DNA of 64,000 nt from Cecembia calidifontis (GTDB taxonomy: Bacteria; Bacteroidota; Bacteroidia; Cytophagales; Cyclobacteriaceae). Positions 52,444 to 61,338 of the stretch are shown one piece after another. Positions within the stretch are counted from its first letter, which is position 1; every line of letters begins with the position of its first letter. The position numbers were made by a program, and so were the translations under genes. The stretch spans positions 434,001-498,000 of the forward strand of contig NZ_SGXG01000001.1 of the NCBI RefSeq assembly GCF_004216715.1, given 5' to 3'. The notes under the pieces are model-generated. The model searched no databases. It saw only the letters and a list, made by a program, of their open reading frames with translations, and was not told where the DNA came from.

Positions 52444-55338
52444 ATGAAAATTAATCTCCATCCCACTACCAAATTTGAAAATAGACACAATGGGCCTTCT
52501 CAGGAGGAAGTTTCCAAAATGCTTCAAGCAATCGGTGCGGCTTCTTTGGATGAGCTGATTGATCAGACCATTCCAAAATCCATCCAATTGGAGAAAGCCC
52601 TCGATCTCCCTTCTGCCAAATCAGAAGCAGCATTCTTGAAGGATTTCAAATCCCTGGCTTCTAAAAATAAAATATTCAAATCATTTATTGGCCTGGGTTA
52701 TTATGACACTTTAGTACCTGGGGTAATATTGAGAAATATCCTTGAAAATCCAGGATGGTACACAGCTTATACTCCTTACCAAGCTGAAATAGCCCAGGGA
52801 AGATTGGAAGCTTTGATCAACTATCAGACCATGGTGATGGACCTGACCGGAATGGAAATGGCCAATGCTTCTTTGTTGGATGAAGCGACTGCTGCAGCTG
52901 AAGCCATGACCATGCTTTATGCTTCCAAGCCCAAAGAGAAGAAAAATGCCCATAAGTTTTTTGTGGACGAGAAAATATTCCCTCAAACCAAAGACTTATT
53001 GGTAACCAGGTCTACACCTATCGGAATCGAATTGGTGATCGCGCCTTTGGCCCAACTTGACCTGACAGATCCGGAATTGTTTGGTATTATGTTGCAATAT
53101 CCAAACTTGGATGGAGAAGTAATTGACCATAGCGCCTTGGTAGCTTCTGCCAAAGAAAATCACGTATTGACTGCTTTTTCAACTGACCTACTGAGCTTGA
53201 CCCTATTAACCCCTCCAGGCGAAATGGGTGCAGATGTAGTAGTGGGAACCAGCCAGAGATTTGGTGTACCGATGGGATATGGAGGGCCACATGCTGCATT
53301 CTTCGCTACCAAAGAGGCTTACAAAAGACAAGTACCCGGCAGGATCATCGGTGTTTCCGTAGACAAAGACGGCAACAAGGCATACAGAATGGCTTTGCAG
53401 ACCCGGGAACAGCACATCAAAAGAGAAAAAGCTACTTCCAATATCTGTACTGCACAGGTATTGTTAGCTGTAATGGCAGGCATGTATTCCGTTTATCATG
53501 GCCCTAAAGGCCTGAAGGAAATTGCGGAAAGGACTCATGGATTGGCCCAACTTACAGCCAAAGCACTCCAGGTAATCGGCTTCGAGCAAGCAAACAATAT
53601 TTATTTTGACACCATTAAAATCAAGGTGGATGATGTGCAACAATCCAAAATAAAGGCTTTTGCACTGTCTGCTGAAATGAATTTCAGATATGAGGAGGGC
53701 GCCATCTTCCTGTCATTTGATGAAGCCAAAACGGTAGAAGATGTTAAAGCGGTTGTGGAAGTATTTGCCAAATCTACCAATCTAAAGGCAAGTATTGACT
53801 GGAATTCCTTAATTGAAAGCCTGGAGGTGAATTATCCGGATACTTTGGAAAGAAAATCCCAATACCTGAGCCACCCTGTTTTCAATCAGTACCATTCTGA
53901 GCATGAAATGCTCAGATATATCAAGAGGCTGGAAAACAAAGACCTTTCCCTGGTGCACTCTATGATTTCATTGGGCTCTTGTACCATGAAATTGAATGCT
54001 ACCACAGAAATGATCCCCGTTACCTGGCCTGAATTCGGTCAATTGCATCCATTTGCACCACAGGATCAGGCAGCAGGATATTATGAGATGTTCCAAAATC
54101 TAAGAAACTGGTTGACTGAAATAACCGGTTTTGCTGATACTTCTTTGCAGCCAAATTCCGGGGCTCAAGGTGAATATGCCGGTCTGATGGTAATCAGGGC
54201 CTATCACATGAGCAGAGGTGACCATCATAGAAATATCGCATTGATCCCAACATCTGCACACGGAACCAACCCGGCCTCAGCGGTAATGGCCGGAATGAGA
54301 GTGGTTTTGGTAAAATGTGACGAAAAAGGAAATATCGACGTCGATGACCTCAGGTCAAAGGCCGAAGAACATAAAAATGAGCTTTCTGCCTTGATGGTGA
54401 CCTATCCATCTACCCACGGTGTATTTGAAGAGGCTATCCAGGAGATATGTCAGATCATCCATGACAATGGAGGACAGGTATATATGGATGGTGCTAATAT
54501 GAATGCCCAGGTAGGTTTGACAAGTCCGGGCAGAATCGGCGCTGATGTTTGCCACCTGAACCTGCACAAAACATTCTGTATTCCTCACGGTGGTGGTGGA
54601 CCTGGCATGGGACCAATCTGTGTGGCCAAACACTTAGCTCCTTTCTTGCCAGGAAATCCATTGGTAAAAACAGGTGGTACGCAGGCGATACATGCCATTT
54701 CGGCTGCTCCATTTGGAAGTGCTTCTATCCTTCCTATTTCCTATGCATACATAGCGATGATGGGCGGTGAGGGATTGACCAATGCCACCAAAATTGCTAT
54801 TCTCAATGCCAACTACATCAAGGCACGGTTAGAGCAACACTATCCTATCCTATACACTGGAGCCAATGGAAGGGCTGCTCATGAAATGATCCTGGATTGC
54901 AGGGCTTTCAAAGAATTCGGCATAGAAGTAGAAGACATTGCTAAGCGATTGATGGACTATGGTTTCCACGCGCCAACAGTATCTTTCCCGGTTGCAGGTA
55001 CTTTGATGGTAGAGCCAACCGAATCCGAAACGATGGCTGAATTAGACAGATTCTGTGATGCCATGATTGCCATCAGGGCGGAAATCCGGGAAGTACAAGA
55101 TGGGATTGCTGATAAAGAAAATAATGTGTTGAAAAATGCACCCCATACAGCAGCATTAGCTTTGGCGGACAACTGGAACTTCCCATACAGCAGAGAGAAA
55201 GCTGTCTATCCCCTTCCTTATGTAAAAGGCAATAAGTTCTGGCCTTCTGTAAGGAGAATTGATTCAGCTTATGGTGACAGAAACCTGGTGTGCAGCTGTA
55301 TTCCGGTGGAAGAATATGCAGAAACAACAGCAGAATAA
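52444..55338 (+). CDS. gcvP: glycine dehydrogenase (decarboxylating), P-protein
   Basis: A 964-residue fused alpha/beta-type P-protein of the glycine cleavage system. N-terminal half: FENRHNGPSQEEVSKML, GLGYYDTLVPGVILRNILENPGWYTAYTPYQAEIAQGRLEALINYQTMV. C-terminal half: ISLGSCTMKLNATTEMIPVTWPEF and PLP-binding Lys (about residue 709) in HLNLHKTFCIPHGGGGPGMGPI. It decarboxylates glycine and loads aminomethyl on GcvH lipoyl groups. Complete; no other gcv gene adjoins. It functionally connects with lpdA further right, which supplies the L-protein. Confidence 0.97.
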   Translation: MKINLHPTTKFENRHNGPSQEEVSKMLQAIGAASLDELIDQTIPKSIQLEKALDLPSAKSEAAFLKDFKSLASKNKIFKSFIGLGYYDTLVPGVILRNILENPGWYTAYTPYQAEIAQGRLEALINYQTMVMDLTGMEMANASLLDEATAAAEAMTMLYASKPKEKKNAHKFFVDEKIFPQTKDLLVTRSTPIGIELVIAPLAQLDLTDPELFGIMLQYPNLDGEVIDHSALVASAKENHVLTAFSTDLLSLTLLTPPGEMGADVVVGTSQRFGVPMGYGGPHAAFFATKEAYKRQVPGRIIGVSVDKDGNKAYRMALQTREQHIKREKATSNICTAQVLLAVMAGMYSVYHGPKGLKEIAERTHGLAQLTAKALQVIGFEQANNIYFDTIKIKVDDVQQSKIKAFALSAEMNFRYEEGAIFLSFDEAKTVEDVKAVVEVFAKSTNLKASIDWNSLIESLEVNYPDTLERKSQYLSHPVFNQYHSEHEMLRYIKRLENKDLSLVHSMISLGSCTMKLNATTEMIPVTWPEFGQLHPFAPQDQAAGYYEMFQNLRNWLTEITGFADTSLQPNSGAQGEYAGLMVIRAYHMSRGDHHRNIALIPTSAHGTNPASAVMAGMRVVLVKCDEKGNIDVDDLRSKAEEHKNELSALMVTYPSTHGVFEEAIQEICQIIHDNGGQVYMDGANMNAQVGLTSPGRIGADVCHLNLHKTFCIPHGGGGPGMGPICVAKHLAPFLPGNPLVKTGGTQAIHAISAAPFGSASILPISYAYIAMMGGEGLTNATKIAILNANYIKARLEQHYPILYTGANGRAAHEMILDCRAFKEFGIEVEDIAKRLMDYGFHAPTVSFPVAGTLMVEPTESETMAELDRFCDAMIAIRAEIREVQDGIADKENNVLKNAPHTAALALADNWNFPYSREKAVYPLPYVKGNKFWPSVRRIDSAYGDRNLVCSCIPVEEYAETTAE

Positions 55339-55355
55339 GGTGATCTGAATAGCAT

Positions 55356-55389
55356 AAAAAAGCCGATTGTGGGCTCCAATCGGCTTTTT
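55356..55389 (+). terminator. rho-independent terminator after gcvP
   Basis: AAAAAGCCGATTG / CAATCGGCTTTTT is a perfect 13-bp stem with T run. Confidence 0.88.
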
Positions 55390-55423
55390 GTTTGCTATAG
55401 GTACAAGATTTTGAACTGAAGAA

Positions 55424-55460
55424 AAGTTGAATTTCGAAAGGTGGAAGTCGGAATTCCAAA
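55424..55460. repeat. heptamer-period tract interrupted by IS256 copy 3
   Basis: Five consecutive 7-mers AAGTTGA, ATTTCGA, AAGGTGG, AAGTCGG, AATTCCA lead into the IS. After the IS the same sequence style continues in inverse form (ATCCACC, TTCCGAA), so the element landed at the centre of an imperfect inverted repeat. Confidence 0.55.
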
Positions 55461-56890
55461 GGGACTATGACAAAAACTGTGTAAGTTGGTTTTACTACTT
55501 ACGAAGTTAAAGTTGTACCTCGAAATTCCCTGTGTGATTTAGAAGAAATCGCACAGGGAATTTGAGGAACCCGCGGTAGGCGACTCCCCGGTCTGTGTGT
55601 GGACAATTTCTTACCTTTATAACACACAGATTACAAAAATGAAAAAAGAAGATCTCCTAAATGATGACTTCCTCAAGCAGTTCAGGACTGCCGGGGAGCT
55701 TAATTCCTTCCTTCAACAGCTTCAGAAAAGAGCCGTTGAGAAAATGCTTGAAGGTGAGCTGGATGCCCATCTTGGCTATGAAAAGCATCAGAATTCCGAT
55801 AATCCCAATTCAAGGAACGGCTATTCCACCAAAACAATAAAAAATACTTTTGGAGAGACTGAAATCAGAGTCCCGAGAGACCGGGACGGCAGCTTTGAGC
55901 CTGCCCTTGTGCCCAAACGCAGAAGCATGGCGGAGGGCGTTGAAAACGTGATCATATCCATGTATGCCAAGGGAATGTCAAACCAGGACATCGAGGAACA
56001 GATCCGGGAGCTTTATGACATCAATGTTTCCTCCTCCACCATCTCAAGGGTTACCGGTGCCGTAGCGGAGGATATTGTTGCATGGAGAAACAGGCCGCTT
56101 GACCCTGTATACCTGATCGTTTGGATGGATGGTATATCCTTCAAAGTCAGGGAGAACTCCAAAGTGGTCAACAAGACCGTTTATATTGCCGTTGGCCTCA
56201 GAACTAACGGCCTTAAAGAGATCCTAGGCCTTTGGCTTGGCAAGAATGAATCTTCGGCTTTCTGGATGGGGGTACTCACCGACCTGAAAGCCAGAGGGGT
56301 TGAAGATATTCTCATAACGGCAACTGACAACCTGAACGGGTTTACTGATACGATAAAAGCTTCATTCCCCCAATCAGTCACTCAGATATGTGTCGTCCAC
56401 CAGATCAGAAACGCATGTAGATATGTCGCATGGAAAGACCGCAGGGCGTTTACAAGGGATATGAAGGAAATTTATACCGCCCCTACAAAAGATGCTGCTT
56501 GGGCTGCCCTGAACGATTTTGCCAAAAAATGGGAATCCAAATACGCTTATGCCATCAAAAGCTGGAGGGACAACTGGGATGAACTCACCGTTTTCTTCGA
56601 TTACCCGGCAGAAATCCGCAAAATCATCTATACCACCAACCTGATTGAAAATCTCAATGGAAAGATCAGAAAATACACCAAAAACAAGCTCTCTTTCCCG
56701 ACAGATGATGCCGTAATGAAGTCTGTTTTTCTCGCTGCAAGAGAAGCATCGAAAAAATGGACTATGCCTATCAGAGACTGGGGAGCTATTCTTAACAGTT
56801 TCCTGCTTATATTTGGTGATAGGGTCAGGCTTCTTGATACCTGACAATAAAACCATAATTTGAAGTTTACACACTTATCGGGATAGTGTC
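55461..56890 (+). mobile_element. IS256-family insertion sequence, copy 3 (1430 bp)
   Basis: Same ends as copies 1 and 2, with an exact 8-bp duplication ATTCCAAA at 55453-55460 and 56891-56898. It differs from the other two by scattered substitutions and a 1-bp length change in the leader, so it is an older divergence or a separate arrival. Confidence 0.95.
55639..56844 (+). CDS. IS256-family transposase, copy 3
   Basis: A 401-residue transposase almost identical to copies 1 and 2; the visible protein change is Ala to Thr in NTFGETEIRV. Several silent third-base differences exist. All catalytic segments are intact. The leader hairpin has one mismatch fewer than in copies 1 and 2. Confidence 0.95.
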   Translation: MKKEDLLNDDFLKQFRTAGELNSFLQQLQKRAVEKMLEGELDAHLGYEKHQNSDNPNSRNGYSTKTIKNTFGETEIRVPRDRDGSFEPALVPKRRSMAEGVENVIISMYAKGMSNQDIEEQIRELYDINVSSSTISRVTGAVAEDIVAWRNRPLDPVYLIVWMDGISFKVRENSKVVNKTVYIAVGLRTNGLKEILGLWLGKNESSAFWMGVLTDLKARGVEDILITATDNLNGFTDTIKASFPQSVTQICVVHQIRNACRYVAWKDRRAFTRDMKEIYTAPTKDAAWAALNDFAKKWESKYAYAIKSWRDNWDELTVFFDYPAEIRKIIYTTNLIENLNGKIRKYTKNKLSFPTDDAVMKSVFLAAREASKKWTMPIRDWGAILNSFLLIFGDRVRLLDT

Positions 56891-56928
56891 ATTCCAAAAT
56901 CCACCTTCCGAAATCTCCCTTTTGATAT

Positions 56929-56952
56929 TCTCTACTCTCGCTTCTCGTCTCT
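56929..56952. repeat. heptamer-period TCT tract, four units
   Basis: TCT recurs at 56929, 56936, 56943 and 56950, exact 7-bp steps, immediately before the stop of the DUF4834-like gene. Confidence 0.6.
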
Positions 56953-56956
56953 AACC

Positions 56957-57220
56957 TTAATCCTTCACTTCCTCGTAATCAATATAATCTCCTCCTTTGA
57001 TTTCCTTGGCCCTTTTTTCCTGGTAATCTCTTGGAATATGGTCCACATTGACCTCTCCTTTTCCAGACCTGCCTTTTTTTCTCAGCTCCTCTTCCCTTTT
57101 CAGGTTATTGGCATGATCCACAAACTGCTTCAGTTTACTTCTTAAGAAAAACTGCAAAAGTTTGGAGAATATCCAGGACAGGGCAATGGCAATCAAAAGA
57201 AATTTAAATATAAATCCCAT
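56957..57220 (-). CDS. DUF4834-like small membrane protein
   Basis: An 87-residue protein with one N-terminal membrane helix (FIFKFLLIAIALSWIFSKLLQFFL) and a charged cytoplasmic tail (KREEELRKKGRSGKGEVNVDHIPRDYQEKRAKEIKGGDYIDYEEV). The tail ending in DYIDYEEV is typical of the DUF4834 proteins of Bacteroidota. Function unknown. Flanked on both sides by heptamer tracts. Confidence 0.8.
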   Translation of the reverse strand: MGFIFKFLLIAIALSWIFSKLLQFFLRSKLKQFVDHANNLKREEELRKKGRSGKGEVNVDHIPRDYQEKRAKEIKGGDYIDYEEVKD

Positions 57221-57232
57221 ATTTAGACTTTT

Positions 57233-57347
57233 AGATGCAAGAAGTTAGACGCAAGACAATATTCTCAATAAGAATACTGACATAAGATCTAGTTTAAACT
57301 GAATTTCCAACCCAAATCTTATGTCTTGTATCTTGTGTCTTTAGTCT
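57233..57347. repeat. inverted pair of heptamer tracts between DUF4834 and carB genes
   Basis: AGA occurs at 57233, 57240, 57247 and 57254. TCT occurs at 57317, 57324, 57331, 57338 and 57345. Both are exact 7-bp series in opposite orientation, with about 60 bp between. Inside, GACATAAGAT and ATCTTATGTC form a perfect 10-bp inverted repeat. The whole intergenic gap is made of this structure. Confidence 0.7.
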
Positions 57348-57378
57348 CTTAAAAACCTCCTTGGTTCCGCAATATTTT

Positions 57379-60198
57379 TTATCTACTCAAATAAAGATTC
57401 CTTTCGGCATAAATCTTCATGAAATAATCATCCATCAGATCATCGATGAAATAGATCGCTTCCCCTGTAGATTTCATTTCAGGACCCAATTCCTTATTCA
57501 CATTAGGGAATTTATGGAAAGAGAATACCGGTTCTTTGATAGCATAACCTTTTTTCACTGGTTTGAATTCAAAATCGGTTACCTTTTTCTCCCCCAACAT
57601 CACCTTAGTAGCGTAGTTGACATAAGGTTCCTGATAAGCCTTACAGATGAAAGGAACGGTTCTTGAGGCCCTTGGGTTCGCTTCAATCACATAAACCTTA
57701 TCATTTTTGATTGCAAACTGAATATTGATCAACCCAACTGTTTTGAGTGCCAAGGCGATTTTGTGGGTATAAGTTTCGATTTGGCGCATCACATAATCTC
57801 CCAGATTATAAGGAGGCAATACTGCATAAGAATCTCCGGAGTGGATACCGGCAGGTTCTATATGCTGCATGATGCCAATGATATAAACATTCTCTCCATC
57901 GCAGATGGCATCCGCTTCGGCTTCAATGGCACCTTCCAGGAAATGGTCCAGGAGGATCTCATTATTTGGGATATCCTTCAGGACATTTACCACATGCTCT
58001 TCCAATTCCTTCTCGTTGATCACGATCTTCATCCCCTGACCACCAAGGACATAAGATGGTCTAACCAACAACGGGAAGCCTATAGTCTTGCACAACTCCA
58101 ATGCCTCATCGGTATTATGGATAGTACCAAACTCAGGATAAGGCACATCATTTTCTTTCAGCAAGGTAGAGAAACGTCCCCTGTCCTCTGCCAAGTCTAA
58201 GGCTTCAAAGCTGGTACCAATGATAGGTATACCGTATTTATCCATTTTCTCGGCCAACTTGAGGGCTGTTTGGCCTCCCAACTGAACAATCACACCCAAA
58301 GGCTTTTCCTGAAGGATGATCTCATAAATATGCTCCCAGAAAACCGGTTCAAAGTACAGCTTATCAGAAATATCCGGGTCGGTGGAAACTGTCTCCGGGT
58401 TACAGTTGATCATGATGGTCTCATAGCCACATTCTTTGGCAGCCAACACCCCATGCACACAGGAATAGTCAAATTCAATACCTTGTCCCACCCGGTTAGG
58501 TCCTGAACCCAAGACCACTACCTTCTTCTTGTTGGAAGGCTGGGACTCATTTTCTTCACCAAAGGTGGAATAATAATAAGGCGTCTTGGCTTCGAATTCC
58601 GCGGCACAGGTATCTACGAGTTTATACACCCGCTTGATCCCCATTTCATGATAGCGCTTATTGAAGACTTCTGATTCAAGACAGCCTAGCAAATGAGCGA
58701 TCTGTCTGTCTGCATAGCCTTTTTTCTTGGCCATGTCCATCAATTCCCTTGGGATGGTATCGATGTTATATTTTTCAATTTCGGCTTCCACGTGGATCAA
58801 TTCCTCGATTTGTTTGAGGAACCACTTATCAATTTTGGTCAAATCATGGATAGTCCTGAAGGATATACCCAGTTTGAAAGCATCATATACATGGAACAGC
58901 CTGTTCCAGCTTGGATTGGCCAAACTGTAAAGTAGCTGTTCCTGGTTTTTCAATTCTTTGCCATCTGCACCCAGTCCATTTCTCTTGATTTCAAGAGACT
59001 GACAGGCTTTTTGAAGTGCTTCCTGGAAGTTGCGGCCGATACCCATTACTTCCCCTACTGCTTTCATGGAAAGGCCCAATCTTCTGTCTGAACCTTTGAA
59101 CTTATCGAAATTCCATCTTGGGATCTTCACGATCACATAGTCAATGGAAGGTTCAAAGAAAGCAGAGGTTGTTCCTGTAATGGAATTGGTCAATTCATCC
59201 AGATTGTAGCCAATGGCCAATTTGGCGGCTACTTTTGCAATAGGATACCCGGTAGCCTTAGATGCGAGGGCGGAAGAACGGGAAACCCTCGGGTTGATTT
59301 CAATACCAATGATCTGCGAATTATCAGGGCTTACTGCAAATTGCACATTACATCCTCCAGCAAAATTCCCAATGCTGTTCATCATCTTGATGGCATAATT
59401 CCTCATCTTTTGATACACCGTATCAGGAAGGGTCATCGCGGGCGCTACGGTAATGGAGTCTCCAGTATGAACTCCCATAGGGTCGAAGTTTTCGATGGAA
59501 CAGATGACGATCATGTTACCCAAATTGTCCCTCATGACTTCCAGTTCATACTCTTTCCAGCCAAGGATGCTTTGTTCGATCAAGACTTCGTGAACAGGAG
59601 AAGCCTGCAAGCCAGCCATCAAGAGTTTTTCAAAATCCTCTGCTTTCTCTACGAAAGCTCCACCGGCCCCTCCTAAAGTATAGGAAGCACGGATAATCAA
59701 AGGGAATCCGATTTCCTGAGCAATTTCTTTTCCTTGAAGGAAAGAAGTTGCGGTATCTCCCTTACAAACCCCCACGCCGATTTTTTCCATCAGGGCTTTG
59801 AATTTTTCCCTGTTTTCTGCCGTGTCGATGGCATCGATATCCACACCGATCATCCTGACACCAAATTTTTTCCAAATACCTGCCTTATCGCAGTCAATGG
59901 CGAGATTGAGCGCAGTCTGACCTCCCATGGTCGGCAATACCGCATCAATGTCCGGGTGCTCCTGAAGGATTTTGACAATGGATTTTTTCTCGAGTGGCAA
60001 CAAATACACGTGGTCGGCCGTAACCGGGTCCGTCATGATGGTTGCAGGATTCGAGTTGATCAACGTGACCTTGATCCCTTCTTCCCTGAGTGACCTGGCT
60101 GCTTGTGAACCTGAATAGTCAAATTCGCAAGCTTGTCCGATAACAATAGGGCCTGAACCGATAAGTAGAACGTGTTTGATGCTGGTGTCCTTAGGCAT
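57379..60198 (-). CDS. carB: carbamoyl-phosphate synthase large subunit, short form
   Basis: A 939-residue synthase with two ATP-grasp halves. The first has VLLIGSGPIVIGQACEFDYSGSQAARSLREEG, RASYTLGGAGGAF and IIGIEINPRVSRSSALASKATGYPIAKVAAKLA; the second VVVLGSGPNRVGQGIEFDYSCVH, RPSYVLGGQGM and VIEANPRASRTVPFICKAYQEPYV. E. coli CarB has 1073 residues; this one stops right after the second half (...MKSTGEAIYFIDDLMDDYFMKIYAERN), so the C-terminal MGS-like regulatory domain is missing. It makes carbamoyl phosphate for arginine and pyrimidines. Confidence 0.95.
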   Translation of the reverse strand: MPKDTSIKHVLLIGSGPIVIGQACEFDYSGSQAARSLREEGIKVTLINSNPATIMTDPVTADHVYLLPLEKKSIVKILQEHPDIDAVLPTMGGQTALNLAIDCDKAGIWKKFGVRMIGVDIDAIDTAENREKFKALMEKIGVGVCKGDTATSFLQGKEIAQEIGFPLIIRASYTLGGAGGAFVEKAEDFEKLLMAGLQASPVHEVLIEQSILGWKEYELEVMRDNLGNMIVICSIENFDPMGVHTGDSITVAPAMTLPDTVYQKMRNYAIKMMNSIGNFAGGCNVQFAVSPDNSQIIGIEINPRVSRSSALASKATGYPIAKVAAKLAIGYNLDELTNSITGTTSAFFEPSIDYVIVKIPRWNFDKFKGSDRRLGLSMKAVGEVMGIGRNFQEALQKACQSLEIKRNGLGADGKELKNQEQLLYSLANPSWNRLFHVYDAFKLGISFRTIHDLTKIDKWFLKQIEELIHVEAEIEKYNIDTIPRELMDMAKKKGYADRQIAHLLGCLESEVFNKRYHEMGIKRVYKLVDTCAAEFEAKTPYYYSTFGEENESQPSNKKKVVVLGSGPNRVGQGIEFDYSCVHGVLAAKECGYETIMINCNPETVSTDPDISDKLYFEPVFWEHIYEIILQEKPLGVIVQLGGQTALKLAEKMDKYGIPIIGTSFEALDLAEDRGRFSTLLKENDVPYPEFGTIHNTDEALELCKTIGFPLLVRPSYVLGGQGMKIVINEKELEEHVVNVLKDIPNNEILLDHFLEGAIEAEADAICDGENVYIIGIMQHIEPAGIHSGDSYAVLPPYNLGDYVMRQIETYTHKIALALKTVGLINIQFAIKNDKVYVIEANPRASRTVPFICKAYQEPYVNYATKVMLGEKKVTDFEFKPVKKGYAIKEPVFSFHKFPNVNKELGPEMKSTGEAIYFIDDLMDDYFMKIYAERNLYLSR

Positions 60199-60516
60199 TC
60201 TAAATGAGGTTTTAAGAGGGTTAAATACTTATGGCTAAATTGGTGCAAAATTAGGGAAATAATTTTAAGTAGCCCGATTGAATTCAAAAAACATCGGGAA
60301 TTCTGGGGATTATATTAAAACCTATCTCAAACTCGAATTCCGCCTTTTAAAATCCCCACCTCACCCTTCCGAAATCGGAATTTTGAAATCCCACTTCAAA
60401 ACGGCCCTTCAAATCCGGGTTGACCTACAACCATCCCTTTGTTATCAAGGCCTTTCAGGCCTAATCCGACATCAGACATCCGACTTTTGCCTTTTTACTT
60501 GGCTCTTCCCATCCCC
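60199..60516. other. intergenic region with degenerate heptamer words
   Basis: No gene is seen. ATCCGAC, ATCAGAC, ATCCGAC stand head to tail at 60464-60484. Related words (TTCCGAAATCGGAATTTTGAA, approximate 7-bp phase) occur around 60365-60400. The carB promoter must lie at its left end. Confidence 0.5.
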
Positions 60517-61002
60517 CTAAACCCTCCACTTAAAACTCTTCTCATCAATCTCCCGCATGGTACACAAAACCCCATTCAAATGATCGTATTCATGTTGGAT
60601 CAATTCAGAAATCGCCCCTTCCACTTTCCAGCTTTGTTTCTCCCAGTTTTCATCCAGGTATTCCAATGTCAGGGACTGATGCCTCTTCACTTTGACAAAT
60701 AGATTGGGAAAACTCATACAGTCATCCCACAATTCAAACATCTCCTCGCTGGCATGGACGATTGCAGGGTTAATGATGATATAAGGTTTATCCAGGTTGA
60801 GATAAAAAAGCCGCTTCATAATTCCCAATTGAGGGGCAGCAATCCCCCTCCCAAACCCATACCGCTTTCGGATATCTTCCATGGCCTCATGCAGGTCCTT
60901 CACCCAATCCGTTACCAAGGGAAGTTCTTCCTTATTGACCAGCTCGCAGGTTTCATACAACCTTGGATCACCGAGTTTGAGGATGTCTTCTACTGTTTTC
61001 AT
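60517..61002 (-). CDS. def: peptide deformylase-like protein
   Basis: A 161-residue protein from MKTVEDILKLGDPRLYE (an ATG two codons earlier is also in frame). Motif 1 is GRGIAAPQ (GxGxAAPQ), motif 3 QHEYDH (HExDH), both intact. Motif 2, normally EGCLS, reads DDCMS; the metal-ligand Cys is kept but the preceding Gly is Asp. It may deformylate nascent proteins or be a paralogue with altered specificity. A terminator-like hairpin lies directly in front of its start. Confidence 0.82.
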   Translation of the reverse strand: MKTVEDILKLGDPRLYETCELVNKEELPLVTDWVKDLHEAMEDIRKRYGFGRGIAAPQLGIMKRLFYLNLDKPYIIINPAIVHASEEMFELWDDCMSFPNLFVKVKRHQSLTLEYLDENWEKQSWKVEGAISELIQHEYDHLNGVLCTMREIDEKSFKWRV

Positions 61003-61011
61003 CACCACAAT

Positions 61012-61046
61012 TTATAAAAAAAACCAGGGCCTTTGAAGCACCTGGT
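61012..61046 (-). terminator. terminator-like hairpin just upstream of def
   Basis: On the minus strand AACCAGG...CCTGGTT is followed by a run of T ending about 10 nt before the def start. It may end upstream transcripts or attenuate def. Confidence 0.65.
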
Positions 61047-61307
61047 TCTGTCATAGAAATTTCTTTCAAATTTAAATTTCTTATACTCAAGAATGGACCC
61101 GATAGTTCCCTTGTCTTATCCTAGAAATACTTGACACTTTTTTTGTTTTGACATGATAATTCAACCCTTTTAGGGTTGGGATTCCCGAACACTAATATCC
61201 TCCATTACCACCGGGTTTCACTCGGAGAAAATACCACTTTGTGGGTTCAATCACTTCGTTATTTTCTATCTCCGCAATCCGTCTTCTAAATTTCGAAATT
61301 ATTTTTG
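61047..61307. other. intergenic region between def and lpdA
   Basis: No gene recognised. It contains a short AACCC / GGGTT inverted repeat (around 61164-61178) and AT-rich stretches. Nothing else stands out until the heptamer tract at 61308. Confidence 0.45.
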
Positions 61308-61338
61308 TCTTCCTTCTTGTGTCTTATATCTCAAATCT
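61308..61338. repeat. heptamer-period TCT tract, five units
   Basis: TCT at 61308, 61315, 61322, 61329 and 61336, exact 7-bp steps, running up to the lpdA stop codon. Confidence 0.65.
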
